Positions 24,088 to 32,954 of a stretch of DNA of 64,000 nt are shown in pieces. Each line of letters opens with the position of its first letter. Within the stretch, counting starts at the first letter, position 1. The stretch spans positions 4,464,001 to 4,528,000 of the forward strand of contig NC_003155.5 in assembly GCF_000009765.2 (NCBI RefSeq). Direction: 5' to 3'. Under the pieces are notes generated by a model that made no database searches, was not told where the DNA came from, and was given only the letters and a program-made list of their open reading frames with translations. Source of the DNA: Streptomyces avermitilis MA-4680 = NBRC 14893. Lineage in GTDB: Bacteria > Actinomycetota > Actinomycetes > Streptomycetales > Streptomycetaceae. Made by a program: the position numbers and the translations under genes.

Positions 24088-25959
24088 ATGGAATTCCAGC
24101 TTCTGGGACCCGTGGAGGCCAGAGAGGGCGCGCGCCGCGTCGCCCTGTCCGGCTCGAAGGTGCACACGGTTCTCGCTGTACTGCTGCTCGCGCGAGGCCG
24201 CGTGGTGGGTGACAGCCGGCTGAGTTCGCTGCTGTGGGGGTGGGACCCGCCGGCCACGATGAACGCCCAGATCTACACGTACATATCAAGGCTCAGGAAG
24301 CATCTGGGCTCCGATGTCGAGCTCGTCCGCCGGCAGCCCGGGTACCAGTTGCTCGCCGAGGGCTCCCATGTCGACATGGTGGAGTTCGAGCGTCTGGACC
24401 GGCTCGGGCGCGGGGCGCTGGAGGAGCGGCGGTTCCCGGAGGCCGGGGAGCTGCTGCGGCGCGCGCTCGACCTGTGGCAGGGTCCCGCGCTCTCGAATGT
24501 GACGCCCCATCTCGCCGAGGCCGAGCTGCCGCGCCTCGAGGAGTCCAGGATGAGCGCCCTCGAGCGTCGCATCGAGGCCGATCTCGCCCTCGCCCGGCAC
24601 CAGCGCCTGGTTCCCGAACTCACCGGCCTGGTGGGCGAGTTCCCGGTGCGGGAGCGGCTGCGCGCCCAGCTGATGACGGCGCTGTACCGGTGCGGCCGGC
24701 AGGCCGAGGCGCTGCGCGCCTTCCACGAGGGCCGCGACGTGCTCGCCGAGGAGCTGGGGGTGGACCCCGGCACCGATCTCACGGACACCTACCAGGCCGT
24801 GCTGACCGGCGAGCTGAGCCGGTTGCCGCAGCCCGCGCGGCTGCCCACGTCCGCCCCGTACGCGTCGCCGTACTCCGCGCCGTACGCGTCGCCGTCCGCA
24901 CCCGTCATGCTGCCGCCCGACACCGCCGACTTCACCGGCCGGGAGAACCAGTTCACCGAGCTGTGCGCCCGGCTCGCTCCGCCCCCGGCCGACCGGCGCT
25001 CCGCGTTCCGCCCGCGCCGACTGCTGATCACCGGCATGGCCGGTGTCGGCAAGACGGCGCTCGCCGTCCGCGTCGCACACGCCGTCGCCGCCGAGTTCCC
25101 CGACGGTCTGCTGTACGCCCGGCTGCACCACGAGGACGGCACCGTCAAGGACTCCTGCGCGGTCCTCGCCCAACTGCTGCGCGCACTCGGCGATCCGTCC
25201 GCCGGCCTGCCGGCCCCCGACGGGTCGCCGCTCCAACTGGACGAGCTGATCCGCCGCTACCGCACCCGGACGGCGGGCCGCAGGCTGCTGATCCTGCTGG
25301 ACGACGCGGCGAACGAGCTTCAGCTGGACGCGCTGCTTCCGGGCACCTCGGACGCCGCCGTCCTCGTCACGAGCCGCAGCAGGCTGTCCGCGGTGCCCGG
25401 CTCGCGCACGGTCGCCCTGGACCCGATGGACCGGAAGGAGTCGCTCGCCCTGCTCGCGGCCATCGCCGGGAACGCGCGTCTCGCCGTGGAGCCGGAAGCC
25501 GCCCGGACCGTCACCGAGGTGTGCGCGGGGCTGCCGCTGGCGCTGCGGATCGCCGGGACGCGGCTCGCCTCCCGGCCGCTGTGGCCGGCGGCCCGGCTCG
25601 CCCGGCGGCTCGCCGACCCGGCCACCCGCCTCGGCGAGCTGCGGGTCGGTGAACTCGACGTACGGCGCCGCCTCGACGCGGCACTGCGGCAACTGCCCGC
25701 GCCGGAGCTGGAGCTGCTGCGCACGCTCGTCCGCCGCGGTGCCGAGCCGTTCGCGGCGACCTCGGCCGCGCTGCTGCTCGGTCTGCCCGAGACGGCGGCC
25801 GAGGAGTTCCTGGAGCGGCTCGTCGAGGTGTCCCTCCTGGAGATGACCGGCATCGACTCCGCGGGCGAGCCCCGCTACCGGCTGCACGCCCTGGTGCGGC
25901 TCGTCGTGCGGGCCGGCCGGGAACAGCGCACGGACCGGCCGTTCACCAGGGCGAGCTGA
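24088..25959 (+). CDS. SARP/AfsR-type pathway activator with NB-ARC ATPase domain
   Basis: A 623-residue cytoplasmic activator. Residues 1-95 form the OmpR-like winged helix (MEFQLLGPVEAREG; LLWGWDPPATMNAQIYTYIS), residues 95-245 the bacterial transcriptional activation domain (REGRDVLAEELGVDPG-type ending), then a Tyr/Pro/Ser linker with PYAS repeats and an NB-ARC STAND ATPase (P-loop GMAGVGKTAL at about residue 320; LLILLDDA Walker B). The TPR tail of AfsR is missing. SARPs bind 11-bp-period heptamers and activate antibiotic genes, so this is the likely activator of the lipopeptide units, whose promoters carry such repeats. Confidence 0.93.
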   Translation: MEFQLLGPVEAREGARRVALSGSKVHTVLAVLLLARGRVVGDSRLSSLLWGWDPPATMNAQIYTYISRLRKHLGSDVELVRRQPGYQLLAEGSHVDMVEFERLDRLGRGALEERRFPEAGELLRRALDLWQGPALSNVTPHLAEAELPRLEESRMSALERRIEADLALARHQRLVPELTGLVGEFPVRERLRAQLMTALYRCGRQAEALRAFHEGRDVLAEELGVDPGTDLTDTYQAVLTGELSRLPQPARLPTSAPYASPYSAPYASPSAPVMLPPDTADFTGRENQFTELCARLAPPPADRRSAFRPRRLLITGMAGVGKTALAVRVAHAVAAEFPDGLLYARLHHEDGTVKDSCAVLAQLLRALGDPSAGLPAPDGSPLQLDELIRRYRTRTAGRRLLILLDDAANELQLDALLPGTSDAAVLVTSRSRLSAVPGSRTVALDPMDRKESLALLAAIAGNARLAVEPEAARTVTEVCAGLPLALRIAGTRLASRPLWPAARLARRLADPATRLGELRVGELDVRRRLDAALRQLPAPELELLRTLVRRGAEPFAATSAALLLGLPETAAEEFLERLVEVSLLEMTGIDSAGEPRYRLHALVRLVVRAGREQRTDRPFTRAS

Positions 25960-25972
25960 ACCGAACGCGGGA

Positions 25973-25990
25973 GGTAGGTCTGGCCCTACC
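25973..25990. promoter_or_regulatory. Palindrome GGTAG-N8-CTACC before dedA
   Basis: The sequence is GGTAGGTCTGGCCCTACC, 86 nt before the dedA start. It is the second copy of the palindrome found before the sensor kinase, with equal arm and spacer length. It suggests that the two-component system controls dedA and perhaps the ABC transporter behind it. Confidence 0.6.
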
Positions 25991-26076
25991 CCAAGTCTCG
26001 GTTCTGCCGCACTGCGCCGCCCCGCCCTCCCGCGGTTTCGTTGAGTCATCGACATGACGAGAGAGGCGGCGCCCCG

Positions 26077-26592
26077 ATGATGGCTTGGCTGGCCGAGCGC
26101 GTCCTGGCCTACGGAAGCTTCGGCATCCTCGCCACGGTGCTGCTGCTGCCCGCGCTGGAGGCGGCCCTGCCGCTGGTCGGCGCGCTGCTGCCGGGGCAGA
26201 CCGCGGTGGTGATGGGCGGCCTGCTCGCCTGGCACGGGCGCGTTCCCGTCGTGGCGGCCCTGGTGACCGCGGTCGTCGGAGCGGTGCTCGGCAACGTCGC
26301 CGGGTACGCCGTCGGGCGGCGCTTCAGCGCCCGGCTCCTCGCGCGGGTACCGGCCGACGGGCGGCGCCGGCGCTACACCGACCGCGCCCTCGGCCTGATC
26401 GAACGGCGCGGTGGCAGCGCCGTGTTCGTCGGCCGCTTCACCGCCGTCCTGCGGACCCTCGTGCCCACCCTGTGCGGAGCCACCCGGATGCCGTTGCGCC
26501 GCTACCTCGCCTGGTCGGTCGTCAGCAGCGTCGTATGGGCGCCCGCCTTCGTCCTGATCGGGTACGTCATGGGGCCGGCCGGGCCCGGGTGA
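26077..26592 (+). CDS. DedA-family membrane protein
   Basis: A protein of about 171 residues of the DedA/SNARE-associated (VTT) fold, proposed lipid flippase-type carriers for undecaprenyl phosphate or phospholipids. The family core is visible: an LPLVGALLPGQTAVVMGG loop, GNVAGYAVGRRF, and the Arg-rich FVGRFTAVLRTLVPTLCG motif. ATG 26077 or 26080 (tandem Met) fits a GAGAGGCG site. Lying between the SARP and the exporter, it may help membrane protection against a lipopeptide; that is inference. Confidence 0.9.
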   Translation: MMAWLAERVLAYGSFGILATVLLLPALEAALPLVGALLPGQTAVVMGGLLAWHGRVPVVAALVTAVVGAVLGNVAGYAVGRRFSARLLARVPADGRRRRYTDRALGLIERRGGSAVFVGRFTAVLRTLVPTLCGATRMPLRRYLAWSVVSSVVWAPAFVLIGYVMGPAGPG

Positions 26593-26752
26593 CGCACCTC
26601 CTCCGCAAGCTGCTGCCACGGCAGGAACCTGCCGACGCAGCGCCTTATCCGGCCACCCGGCCGCCTCAACAATGGCCACGCCGGGACCAGTTCCCGACGA
26701 CTTCCGTCCCGCCCTGTCGCGCGGGAGGACCGACACCGAATGAGTGGGACAG

Positions 26753-27490
26753 ATGAGTAACGACGCGATCCAGTTGCGTTCCGTGAGCAGGCGATACGGT
26801 GCGGGAGGCGGCGCGGTGACCGCCCTCGACCAGGTGTCGCTCGCCTTCCCCAGGGGCACCTTCACCGCCGTCATGGGGCCGTCCGGCTCCGGCAAGTCCA
26901 CCCTTCTGCAGTGCGCGGCCGGACTCGACCGGCCCACCTCCGGCTCGGTCACCGTCGGCGACACCGAACTGACGAAGCTCAGCGAGACGAAGCTGACCCT
27001 GCTGCGCCGTGACCGCATCGGCTTCGTGTTCCAGGCGTTCAACCTGCTGCCGTCGCTGACCGCGGAACAGAACGTGGCGCTGCCGCTGCGCCTGGCCGGA
27101 CGCCGCCCCCGCAAGACGGAGGTCCGCGAGGTGCTGGCGCAGGTCGGGCTCGGCGACCGGGCCGGGCACCGGCCCACCGAGATGTCCGGCGGCCAGCAGC
27201 AGCGCGTCGCCCTGGCCCGGGCCCTGATCACCCGCCCCGACGTCCTCTTCGGCGACGAGCCCACCGGCGCGCTCGACTCGCAGACCAGCCGGGAGGTGCT
27301 CACCCTGCTGCGCGGCATGGTCGACAGCGAGGGCCAGACGGTCATCATGGTCACGCACGACCCGGTGGCCGCCTCGTACGCCGACCGGGTCGTCTTCCTC
27401 GTCGACGGACGGGTCAACGGCGAGCTGATCGGGGCGAGCGCCGAGGACATCGCCGCACGCATGACCAAGCTGGAGGCCGCGCCGTGCTGA
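26753..27490 (+). CDS. ABC transporter ATPase (MacB/LolD type)
   Basis: A protein of about 245 residues with Walker A GPSGSGKST, Q-loop FVFQAFNLLP, signature MSGGQQQRVALARAL, Walker B VLFGDEPTGALD and H-loop MVTHD. It powers the FtsX-type permease encoded next, with which it overlaps by 7 bp. Such pairs typically remove membrane-active peptide antibiotics from the membrane or export lipids. ATG 26753 follows GTGGGAC; an in-frame GTG at 26744 is an alternative. A small palindrome GGCAGG-AA-CCTGCC lies at 26620-26633. Confidence 0.92.
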   Translation: MSNDAIQLRSVSRRYGAGGGAVTALDQVSLAFPRGTFTAVMGPSGSGKSTLLQCAAGLDRPTSGSVTVGDTELTKLSETKLTLLRRDRIGFVFQAFNLLPSLTAEQNVALPLRLAGRRPRKTEVREVLAQVGLGDRAGHRPTEMSGGQQQRVALARALITRPDVLFGDEPTGALDSQTSREVLTLLRGMVDSEGQTVIMVTHDPVAASYADRVVFLVDGRVNGELIGASAEDIAARMTKLEAAPC

Positions 27491-29940
27491 GCGTCGCCCT
27501 GCGCACCCTGCGCGCCCGCTGGGTCACCTTCGTCGGCAGCTTCGTCGCGCTCTCCCTGGGCGTCGGTCTGCTCGCCGTCATGGGCCTGGCCCTCGCGTCG
27601 TCCCTGGACGCACCGGACCGCGAGCCCGAGCGGTTCGCCGCGGCCCCGGTCGTGGTGAAGGGACCGGACACCCTGCGCGTGCCGACCCCCATCGGGGACC
27701 GGGTCCAGAAGCTGGCCCAGCCGCGCGCCGTACCGGCCGCCCTGAAGACCGAGCTGAAGAAGCTGGGTCCCGTGGTCGAGGACCGTGCCTTCGCCGTACG
27801 CGCCCGGGGCGGCCCCGGCGAGCTGGTGGGCCACCCCTGGTCGACCGCCGCCTTCGCCCCGTACGAGATCAGTGCCGGAAGCGCGCCCCGGGCCGCCGAC
27901 CAGGTCGTCGTCAGCGGCGACTGGGCCACCGTGGGACAGCGGCTGCGGACCGACCGCGGCACCGTGCGGGTCGTCGGCACGGTGGCCGGGCTCGGCTTCG
28001 AGAACGCGGTCTTCTTCAGCGACGCGCGGGCCGCCGAACTGGCGCCTGTCAGCGTTCAGTTGGTGGTGGACGCCGACGCGGCCGCCGTGCGGGACGCGGC
28101 GCGGGACAGCACCGGGGTGAGCGTGCTCACCGGTGACAGGCGCCGGCTCGCCGACGCCGATCCCGACCGCGACAGCGAGGCCCTGGTCGCGATGAACGCC
28201 ATGTTCGGCACGGCCGGCGGGGTCACCGCCTTCGTGTCGGTGTTCGTGGTGGCGTCGACCTTCGCGTTCGCCGTCGCCCAGCGGCGCCGCGAGTTCGGTC
28301 TGCTGCGCACCGCGGGCGCGACACCGGGCCAGATCCGCCGGATGGTCATCTCCGAGGCGTTCCTCGTCGGTGTCCTCGCGTCCGCCGCGGGCTGCGTGTT
28401 CGGCGCGTACGGTGCGCCGCGCCTCGCCCAGTGGGTGGTCGACAACGAGCTGGCCCCGTCCTGGTTCACCATCGGCGACTACACGTGGCCGTACTACATG
28501 GCCTTCTGGACGGGCCTGCTCGTGGCCCTGTGCGGCGCGGTGGCCGCGTCCTGGCGGGCCGGCAGGACCGGGCCGACCGAGGCGCTGCGCGAGGCGTCCG
28601 TCGACACCAGGACGATGACCTGGGGCCGCTGGCTGTCCGGTCTGGCCCTGCTGCTGACCGCCGTGGGCACGCTGGTCTTCGCGCTGGCCACCGAGCCGGG
28701 CGACCTGCTGCACCGCAAGACGTACGTCAGCCGGCCGATGCTGCTGATCACCGCGGTCGCGCTGCTCGCCCCCGTCCTGGTGCGGCCCATGACCCGGCTG
28801 ATCGCCTGGCTGCCGGCCCAACTGCCGGGCGCCACCGGGATGCTGGTGCGGGAGAACGCCGCCGCGGGCGTGCGCCGTACCGCCGCCGTCGCGGCGCCCG
28901 TCCTGGTCACGGTCGCCCTCGCGGGCTCGCTGCTCGGCGCCACGGCGACGCTCAACGAGGCGAAGGCCACCGAGACCCGGGCGCAGACCGCCGCGAACTT
29001 CGTGGTGTCGCCGGGGAGTTCCGAGGGCTTCGACGCGGCCGCTCTCACCCGGCTGCGTGAGGTGCCGGGCGCCAAGGTCTCCGCCACCTCCACGAGCGCC
29101 GTGTACGTCCTCGAGGACGGCGTCGCGCTGATCAAGTCCGAGGCGCGGGCCGCCGATCCCGCGATGCTCGCCACCACGACGCGGCTGCCGCTGGCGGCGG
29201 GCCGGGTGACCGACCTCGACGACGACTCGATCATCGTGAACGAGGAGTGGGCGCGGCACACCGTCGGGCAGAGCGTGGCCGTCTGGCTCGGCGACGGCAC
29301 GAAGAAGACCCTGAAGATCGCCGCGGTGATGCACACCGGCACCGGCAACAACGGCGTCTACGTCACCCCGGGCAACGCCCAGGGCGCGAGCGTCGACCGG
29401 GTCGACGTGTCGGTCGCGGACGGCGCCGACGCCTCGGCCGTGGCCGCCGGTCTGCGCGAGGCCGTGCGGTCCGAGGGCGGACAGGTCCTCACCAAGGACG
29501 CGTGGGTGCGGGCGAGCTACCCCGAGACCAACCGGACGACCCGCCTCGGCTTCATCCTGGTCCTCGGTATCGCCCTCGTCTACACGGCGATCGCCCTGGC
29601 CAACACGCTGGTCATGGCGACGTCCGACCGGGTGCGCGACCTGGCGGTGCTCCGCCTGGCCGGGGCCACCAGGTGGCAGGTGCTGCGCCTGGTGGGCGCG
29701 GAGGCGCTGATGGTGGTCGCGGTGGGCGGGGTGCTCGGGCTGCTGGCCGCGGGGCTCAACCTGGCCGGGATGTGGGGCGCCCTCGGGCTCCTCGAGGTGT
29801 GGTCCTCGATCGAGCTCCCCTGGCCGGTGCTCGGCGCGGCGGTGGCCGTCTGCGCCGTCCTGGCGGTCGTCTCGGCGATGGCCCCGGCCGGGGTCTCCCT
29901 GCGGCGCAGGGCCGTGGAACTGGCCGGCATGCGGGAGTGA
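27484..29940 (+). CDS. FtsX-like ABC transporter permease
   Basis: An 818-residue membrane protein of the MacB/FtsX type in the long actinobacterial form: an N-terminal helix, an extracytoplasmic domain, three helices (about 250-370), a central block of two to four helices (about 385-490), a second external domain and three C-terminal helices (about 695-810) with the family motif RDLAVLRLAGATRWQV. No signal peptide. It works with the ATPase just upstream, its GTG start overlapping that gene. Likely role: self-protection from, or release of, the lipopeptide. Confidence 0.92.
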   Translation: MLSVALRTLRARWVTFVGSFVALSLGVGLLAVMGLALASSLDAPDREPERFAAAPVVVKGPDTLRVPTPIGDRVQKLAQPRAVPAALKTELKKLGPVVEDRAFAVRARGGPGELVGHPWSTAAFAPYEISAGSAPRAADQVVVSGDWATVGQRLRTDRGTVRVVGTVAGLGFENAVFFSDARAAELAPVSVQLVVDADAAAVRDAARDSTGVSVLTGDRRRLADADPDRDSEALVAMNAMFGTAGGVTAFVSVFVVASTFAFAVAQRRREFGLLRTAGATPGQIRRMVISEAFLVGVLASAAGCVFGAYGAPRLAQWVVDNELAPSWFTIGDYTWPYYMAFWTGLLVALCGAVAASWRAGRTGPTEALREASVDTRTMTWGRWLSGLALLLTAVGTLVFALATEPGDLLHRKTYVSRPMLLITAVALLAPVLVRPMTRLIAWLPAQLPGATGMLVRENAAAGVRRTAAVAAPVLVTVALAGSLLGATATLNEAKATETRAQTAANFVVSPGSSEGFDAAALTRLREVPGAKVSATSTSAVYVLEDGVALIKSEARAADPAMLATTTRLPLAAGRVTDLDDDSIIVNEEWARHTVGQSVAVWLGDGTKKTLKIAAVMHTGTGNNGVYVTPGNAQGASVDRVDVSVADGADASAVAAGLREAVRSEGGQVLTKDAWVRASYPETNRTTRLGFILVLGIALVYTAIALANTLVMATSDRVRDLAVLRLAGATRWQVLRLVGAEALMVVAVGGVLGLLAAGLNLAGMWGALGLLEVWSSIELPWPVLGAAVAVCAVLAVVSAMAPAGVSLRRRAVELAGMRE

Positions 29941-30042
29941 ACCCAGGGACCGCGTGCCGGAGGGACCCTCCCCCCGTCGCCTCCGGCGCGCGCCGCGGTC
30001 CGGGTCCGATCCGCCGGATCGGCCCGGACCGCAGCACAAAGG

Positions 30043-30082
30043 GCCGGGGCGCCGACTCCCACGAGGGAGCCGGCGCCCCGGC
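30043..30082. terminator. Bidirectional hairpin between transporter and biosynthetic operon
   Basis: GCCGGGGCGCCG pairs with CGGCGCCCCGGC (12 bp), enclosing a second stem CTCCC/GGGAG with loop ACGA. It is very stable and symmetric, so it can stop transcripts from both sides. Confidence 0.85.
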
Positions 30083-30215
30083 CTCGGTGCAGTCGGCGTC
30101 AGTGCGGTCGGGCTTGGTGCAGCCAGCGTTGGTGGATCGGGCTTGGTGGATCGGGCTTGGTGGAACCGGCTTGGTGGACCGGCGTCGGTGCCGTCGGCCT
30201 TGGTGGGCCGGTCGG
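30083..30215. repeat. Degenerate 14-bp tandem array (TTGGTGGATCGGGC)
   Basis: About nine to ten units; the central ones (about 30128-30175) are near-exact copies of TTGGTGGATCGGGC, the outer ones drift. It lies downstream of the last biosynthetic gene. It is not CRISPR, since there are no spacers. Confidence 0.8.
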
Positions 30216-30249
30216 CGAAGGACAGGCGGCAAGGGGGCAAGGGGCAGCG

Positions 30250-31185
30250 TCAGGCGGCGGGCGGGCGTGAGGGTTCGGCCATCGCCACCGCGATCTTGCG
30301 GGGGCCCGTGAACGGCTCCCGGCCGTGCGCGGCCAGCATGTTGTCGACGATCAGCACGTCGTCGCGCTGCCAGTCGAAGCGCGTCGTCGCCGAGCGGTAC
30401 GCGGCCCGCAGATGCGCGACCGTCTCGTCCGGGATGCGTCCGCCGTCGCCGAAGTACGTGTTGGTGGGCAGGTCCTCGTCCGGGAAGATCTCCCGCAGCC
30501 CCTCCTGGACCTCCGGCGCCAGCGAGGTGACATGCCAGAACGTGGCGTGGTTGAACCACACCTCCTCCCCCGAGCCCGGGTGCGTGTGCACGGCGGCCCG
30601 CACCGTCGTCGTCCGCAGCCCCCCGTCCGCGCGCCACTCGGCCGTGATGCCCTTGCCGCGGCAGTACTCCTCGACCGCCGCCGGGTCGCCGGTGCCGAAC
30701 GCCTCCTGCCAGGGCACGCCGAAGTCCGCGTGGAAGTTGCGCACCACCTGCCAGCCGCCGCGCCGCACGAACTCCTCGCGCACCGCCGGGTCGATGGCCC
30801 GGTACACCTCACGGATGTCGGCGAGCGGGGTCGCGCCCCGGGTGTGGGCCGGCTCGATGCAGTAGAAGTACAGCGTGTGCGGCCAGACGGCCTGGTAGGA
30901 GTTCTCGTTGTGCAGGAAGATCTCCTCGTCGGCCGGATAGTCGGTCGACGTGTAGACCTGGCCCTTGATGGTGGAGCGGGGCGAGGACCGCTCGGCGTAA
31001 CTGAGCGGCCTGCTCCCGGAGAACGCCTGGACCACGCCGTCGAAGCCGTCGACTCCGCCGACCTCGAAACCGCGCAGCAGGAGCGCTCCCCGCTCGCCCA
31101 GGACCCGCCGGAGCTTCTCCCGGTTCTCGGCGATGTAGTCGTGCACCGGCGTTCCCGGCTGTGCCGTGTACTCGATCGCGGTCAT
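30250..31185 (-). CDS. TauD/SyrP-like Fe(II)/2-oxoglutarate dioxygenase 1
   Basis: A 311-residue oxygenase of the TauD/TfdA family close in layout to SyrP-type amino acid beta-hydroxylases of NRPS clusters. The metal triad is the HxE pair in FLHNENSYQAV (about residue 100) and a distal His in LAAHGREPF (about 292); the Arg for 2-oxoglutarate follows in GPRKIAVAM. The family stretch FYCIEPAHTRGATPLAD is clear. It probably hydroxylates a residue free or bound to a carrier domain. Paralogue of the gene at 32016. ATG overlaps the PPTase stop (ATGA). Last gene of the operon. Confidence 0.88.
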   Translation of the reverse strand: MTAIEYTAQPGTPVHDYIAENREKLRRVLGERGALLLRGFEVGGVDGFDGVVQAFSGSRPLSYAERSSPRSTIKGQVYTSTDYPADEEIFLHNENSYQAVWPHTLYFYCIEPAHTRGATPLADIREVYRAIDPAVREEFVRRGGWQVVRNFHADFGVPWQEAFGTGDPAAVEEYCRGKGITAEWRADGGLRTTTVRAAVHTHPGSGEEVWFNHATFWHVTSLAPEVQEGLREIFPDEDLPTNTYFGDGGRIPDETVAHLRAAYRSATTRFDWQRDDVLIVDNMLAAHGREPFTGPRKIAVAMAEPSRPPAA

Positions 31186-31976
31186 CGGACCAGAACCCCC
31201 GTCGCCTTCGCCTGCTCCTGCTGCTGTTCCTGCTGCTGTTCCTGCCGCTCCTCGTCACCGCGCCGCACCACCGGGCCCGTGGAACCGGCCTCCCGGGCCA
31301 GCGCCGCGAACACCCCGTCGGCCACCGACAGGTCCTGCACCAGCCAGGTGTCGGGGCCCGTCGGCTCGGTGTGGGTGACCACGACCGGACCGTCGAGGGC
31401 GGGCCGTACGTCGACCGCCTTGAGGTCCGTGATGATGCCGACCCCGCTCGCCTTGACCACGGCCTCCTTCCGCGTCCAGCAGCGGAAGAAGGCGTGCGAA
31501 CGCGCGGCCTCGTCCGGTGCCGACCGGACGTGGGCGAGTTCGGAGGCGCTCAGCACGAGCTTCGAGGCGCCCTCCACGTCCAGGCTGCGGCCGTCCTCCA
31601 CGTCGATGCCGACCTGCCGGCCGACCACCACCGCGAGCAGCCAGCGCGGCCCGGACCGCGAGAGGTTGAAGTCGAGGTCGGTGGGCGGCCAGTCGACACG
31701 GGGTCTGCCGTGCCGTGGATGCGCGCAGCGCGGGCACGGGCGCCTGCCGAGGACGATGTCCCCCGGTGCCACGTCCAGGTACTCGGCGAGCACCCGGCGC
31801 AGCGCCGCGTGCGCGGCCGCGTAACGGACCGCGGCCGCGTCCGGCAGGCGTTCGACCAGGTGCCGTTCTTCTTCCGAGAGCAGGTCGGTGTCACCCGGCG
31901 CGAGCGCGTCGGGGGCCCGGCCCTGCCAGATGTGGACCGCGTCGCGGTCCCTCAGGTTCTCGTATGCGGCGGTCAT
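31182..31976 (-). CDS. Sfp-type 4'-phosphopantetheinyl transferase
   Basis: A 264-residue enzyme that converts apo carrier domains to holo form with CoA. Mg-binding motif VGIDVED (about residue 120) and the second signature FFRCWTRKEAVVKASG (about 165) are intact, and the DFNLSRSG substrate loop is present. It should activate the five NRPS T domains and the ACP of this cluster. The C-terminus ends in an odd Glu/Gln-rich tail (EQQQEQQQEQ) encoded by a CTG/TTC-type microsatellite. Start ATG 31976; 39 nt gap from the upstream dioxygenase gene. Confidence 0.93.
   Translation of the reverse strand: MTAAYENLRDRDAVHIWQGRAPDALAPGDTDLLSEEERHLVERLPDAAAVRYAAAHAALRRVLAEYLDVAPGDIVLGRRPCPRCAHPRHGRPRVDWPPTDLDFNLSRSGPRWLLAVVVGRQVGIDVEDGRSLDVEGASKLVLSASELAHVRSAPDEAARSHAFFRCWTRKEAVVKASGVGIITDLKAVDVRPALDGPVVVTHTEPTGPDTWLVQDLSVADGVFAALAREAGSTGPVVRRGDEERQEQQQEQQQEQAKATGVLVR
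31207..31258. repeat. CAG-type microsatellite in PPTase 3' end
   Basis: Plus-strand CTGCTGTTCCTG steps encode the EQQQEQQQEQ tail of the phosphopantetheinyl transferase. It is a slippage-prone tract, unusual in a compact enzyme of this family. Confidence 0.7.
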
Positions 31977-32015
31977 CGCCTCAGTCCGTTCCGTCCGTTC
32001 CGTCCGTCCGCCTGG

Positions 32016-32951
32016 TCAGTCCGACATCGCGACCAGCACCCGGCGGTCGCCCACGAAGGGGCGGCGGCCGTGCGCCAGCAGGACGTTGTCGATGAGCAGC
32101 AGGTCGCCGGCGCGCCAGTCCACGTCGACGGCGTTCGCGAGGCCGCGGTCGCGGATCTGGGCGACGTACTCCGCGGGGATGGGGCTGCCGTCGGCGAACG
32201 TCACACTCTGCGGCAGTTCGTCCTCGGGCAGGATCTGCGCCAGCGCCGCCGCGGTGTCGTCGCCGAGGCCCGCCGGGTGCCACTGGTCGGACTGGTTGAA
32301 CCACACCTCGGCGCCGGTGACCGGGTGCCGGGTGGTGGCCGGGCGCACCGAGGAGACCCGGATGCCGCCGTCGGCCTTCCACTCCCAGGTGGCGCCGGTC
32401 GGGCCGAGGAAGGCCTCCACCTCCTCGCGGCTCGTGGTCTCGAAGGTGTCCTGCCAGCTCTTGCCGAGCCCGTAGCCGTCGTGCAGGTTCTGCACGTAGC
32501 GCACCCCGCCCGCGAAGGCCTCGCGCACCTCGGCGTCCAGGGACCCGTACCAGACGGCCGCGTCGACGACGGGGGTCGCGCCGCCGCCGCCGGGCTGCAC
32601 CTGGCAGTAGAAGGCCAGCCGGGACGGCCAGGCGTGCGCGTAACTCATCTCGTTGTGCATGGAGATGGTGAATTCCCGCGGGTACTCCGTGGAGGTGTAC
32701 ACGTTGCTGCCGACCTTGGTGCGCGGCGAGTTGCCGTGGACGTAGGCGAGCCGGTTGGGCAGCAGCGCGTCGAGCGCCCGGTCGAGGTCCTCGGGGGTGA
32801 CCCCGAAGCCACGGAAGACCAGGCCCTTCTCCGCCACGAGCAGCTTGCCGAACTCCTCCCCCATGCCGGCCACCCGCTCGACGAGTTCCTCCGCCCCGCC
32901 CTCGCACTCGGTCTCGATCTCCAACGGCGTCCAGGTCTGCGTGTCCGTCAT
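32016..32951 (-). CDS. TauD/SyrP-like Fe(II)/2-oxoglutarate dioxygenase 2
   Basis: A 311-residue paralogue of the dioxygenase at 30250. The facial triad is HxE in SMHNEMSYAHAW (about residue 98) with distal His in LLAHGRRPF (about 294) and Arg in GDRRVLVAM. The GGGGATPVVD loop matches SyrP relatives. By family precedent it beta-hydroxylates an amino acid (Asp, Asn or similar), possibly while tethered to a T domain. ATG 32951 has a GGAGGA site and follows the thioesterase gene by three bases. Confidence 0.88.
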   Translation of the reverse strand: MTDTQTWTPLEIETECEGGAEELVERVAGMGEEFGKLLVAEKGLVFRGFGVTPEDLDRALDALLPNRLAYVHGNSPRTKVGSNVYTSTEYPREFTISMHNEMSYAHAWPSRLAFYCQVQPGGGGATPVVDAAVWYGSLDAEVREAFAGGVRYVQNLHDGYGLGKSWQDTFETTSREEVEAFLGPTGATWEWKADGGIRVSSVRPATTRHPVTGAEVWFNQSDQWHPAGLGDDTAAALAQILPEDELPQSVTFADGSPIPAEYVAQIRDRGLANAVDVDWRAGDLLLIDNVLLAHGRRPFVGDRRVLVAMSD

Positions 32952-32954
32952 GAG

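Larger units (their letters stand above)
29941..30249. other. 309-bp convergent gap: terminator plus degenerate tandem repeat
   Basis: No gene was found. The stretch contains a long hairpin (30043-30082) and a 14-bp degenerate tandem array (about 30083-30215). It divides the plus-strand transporter genes from the 3' end of the minus-strand biosynthetic operon. Confidence 0.8.

Noticed and set aside
30083..30215. CRISPR array
   Set aside because: Repeats are contiguous 14-bp units without unique spacers and no cas gene is near.
24286..30240. A minus-strand open frame of about 2000 codons over the SARP, DedA and ABC genes
   Set aside because: Low-complexity His/Gln/Arg/Gly-rich translation, opposite to five clearly recognised genes.
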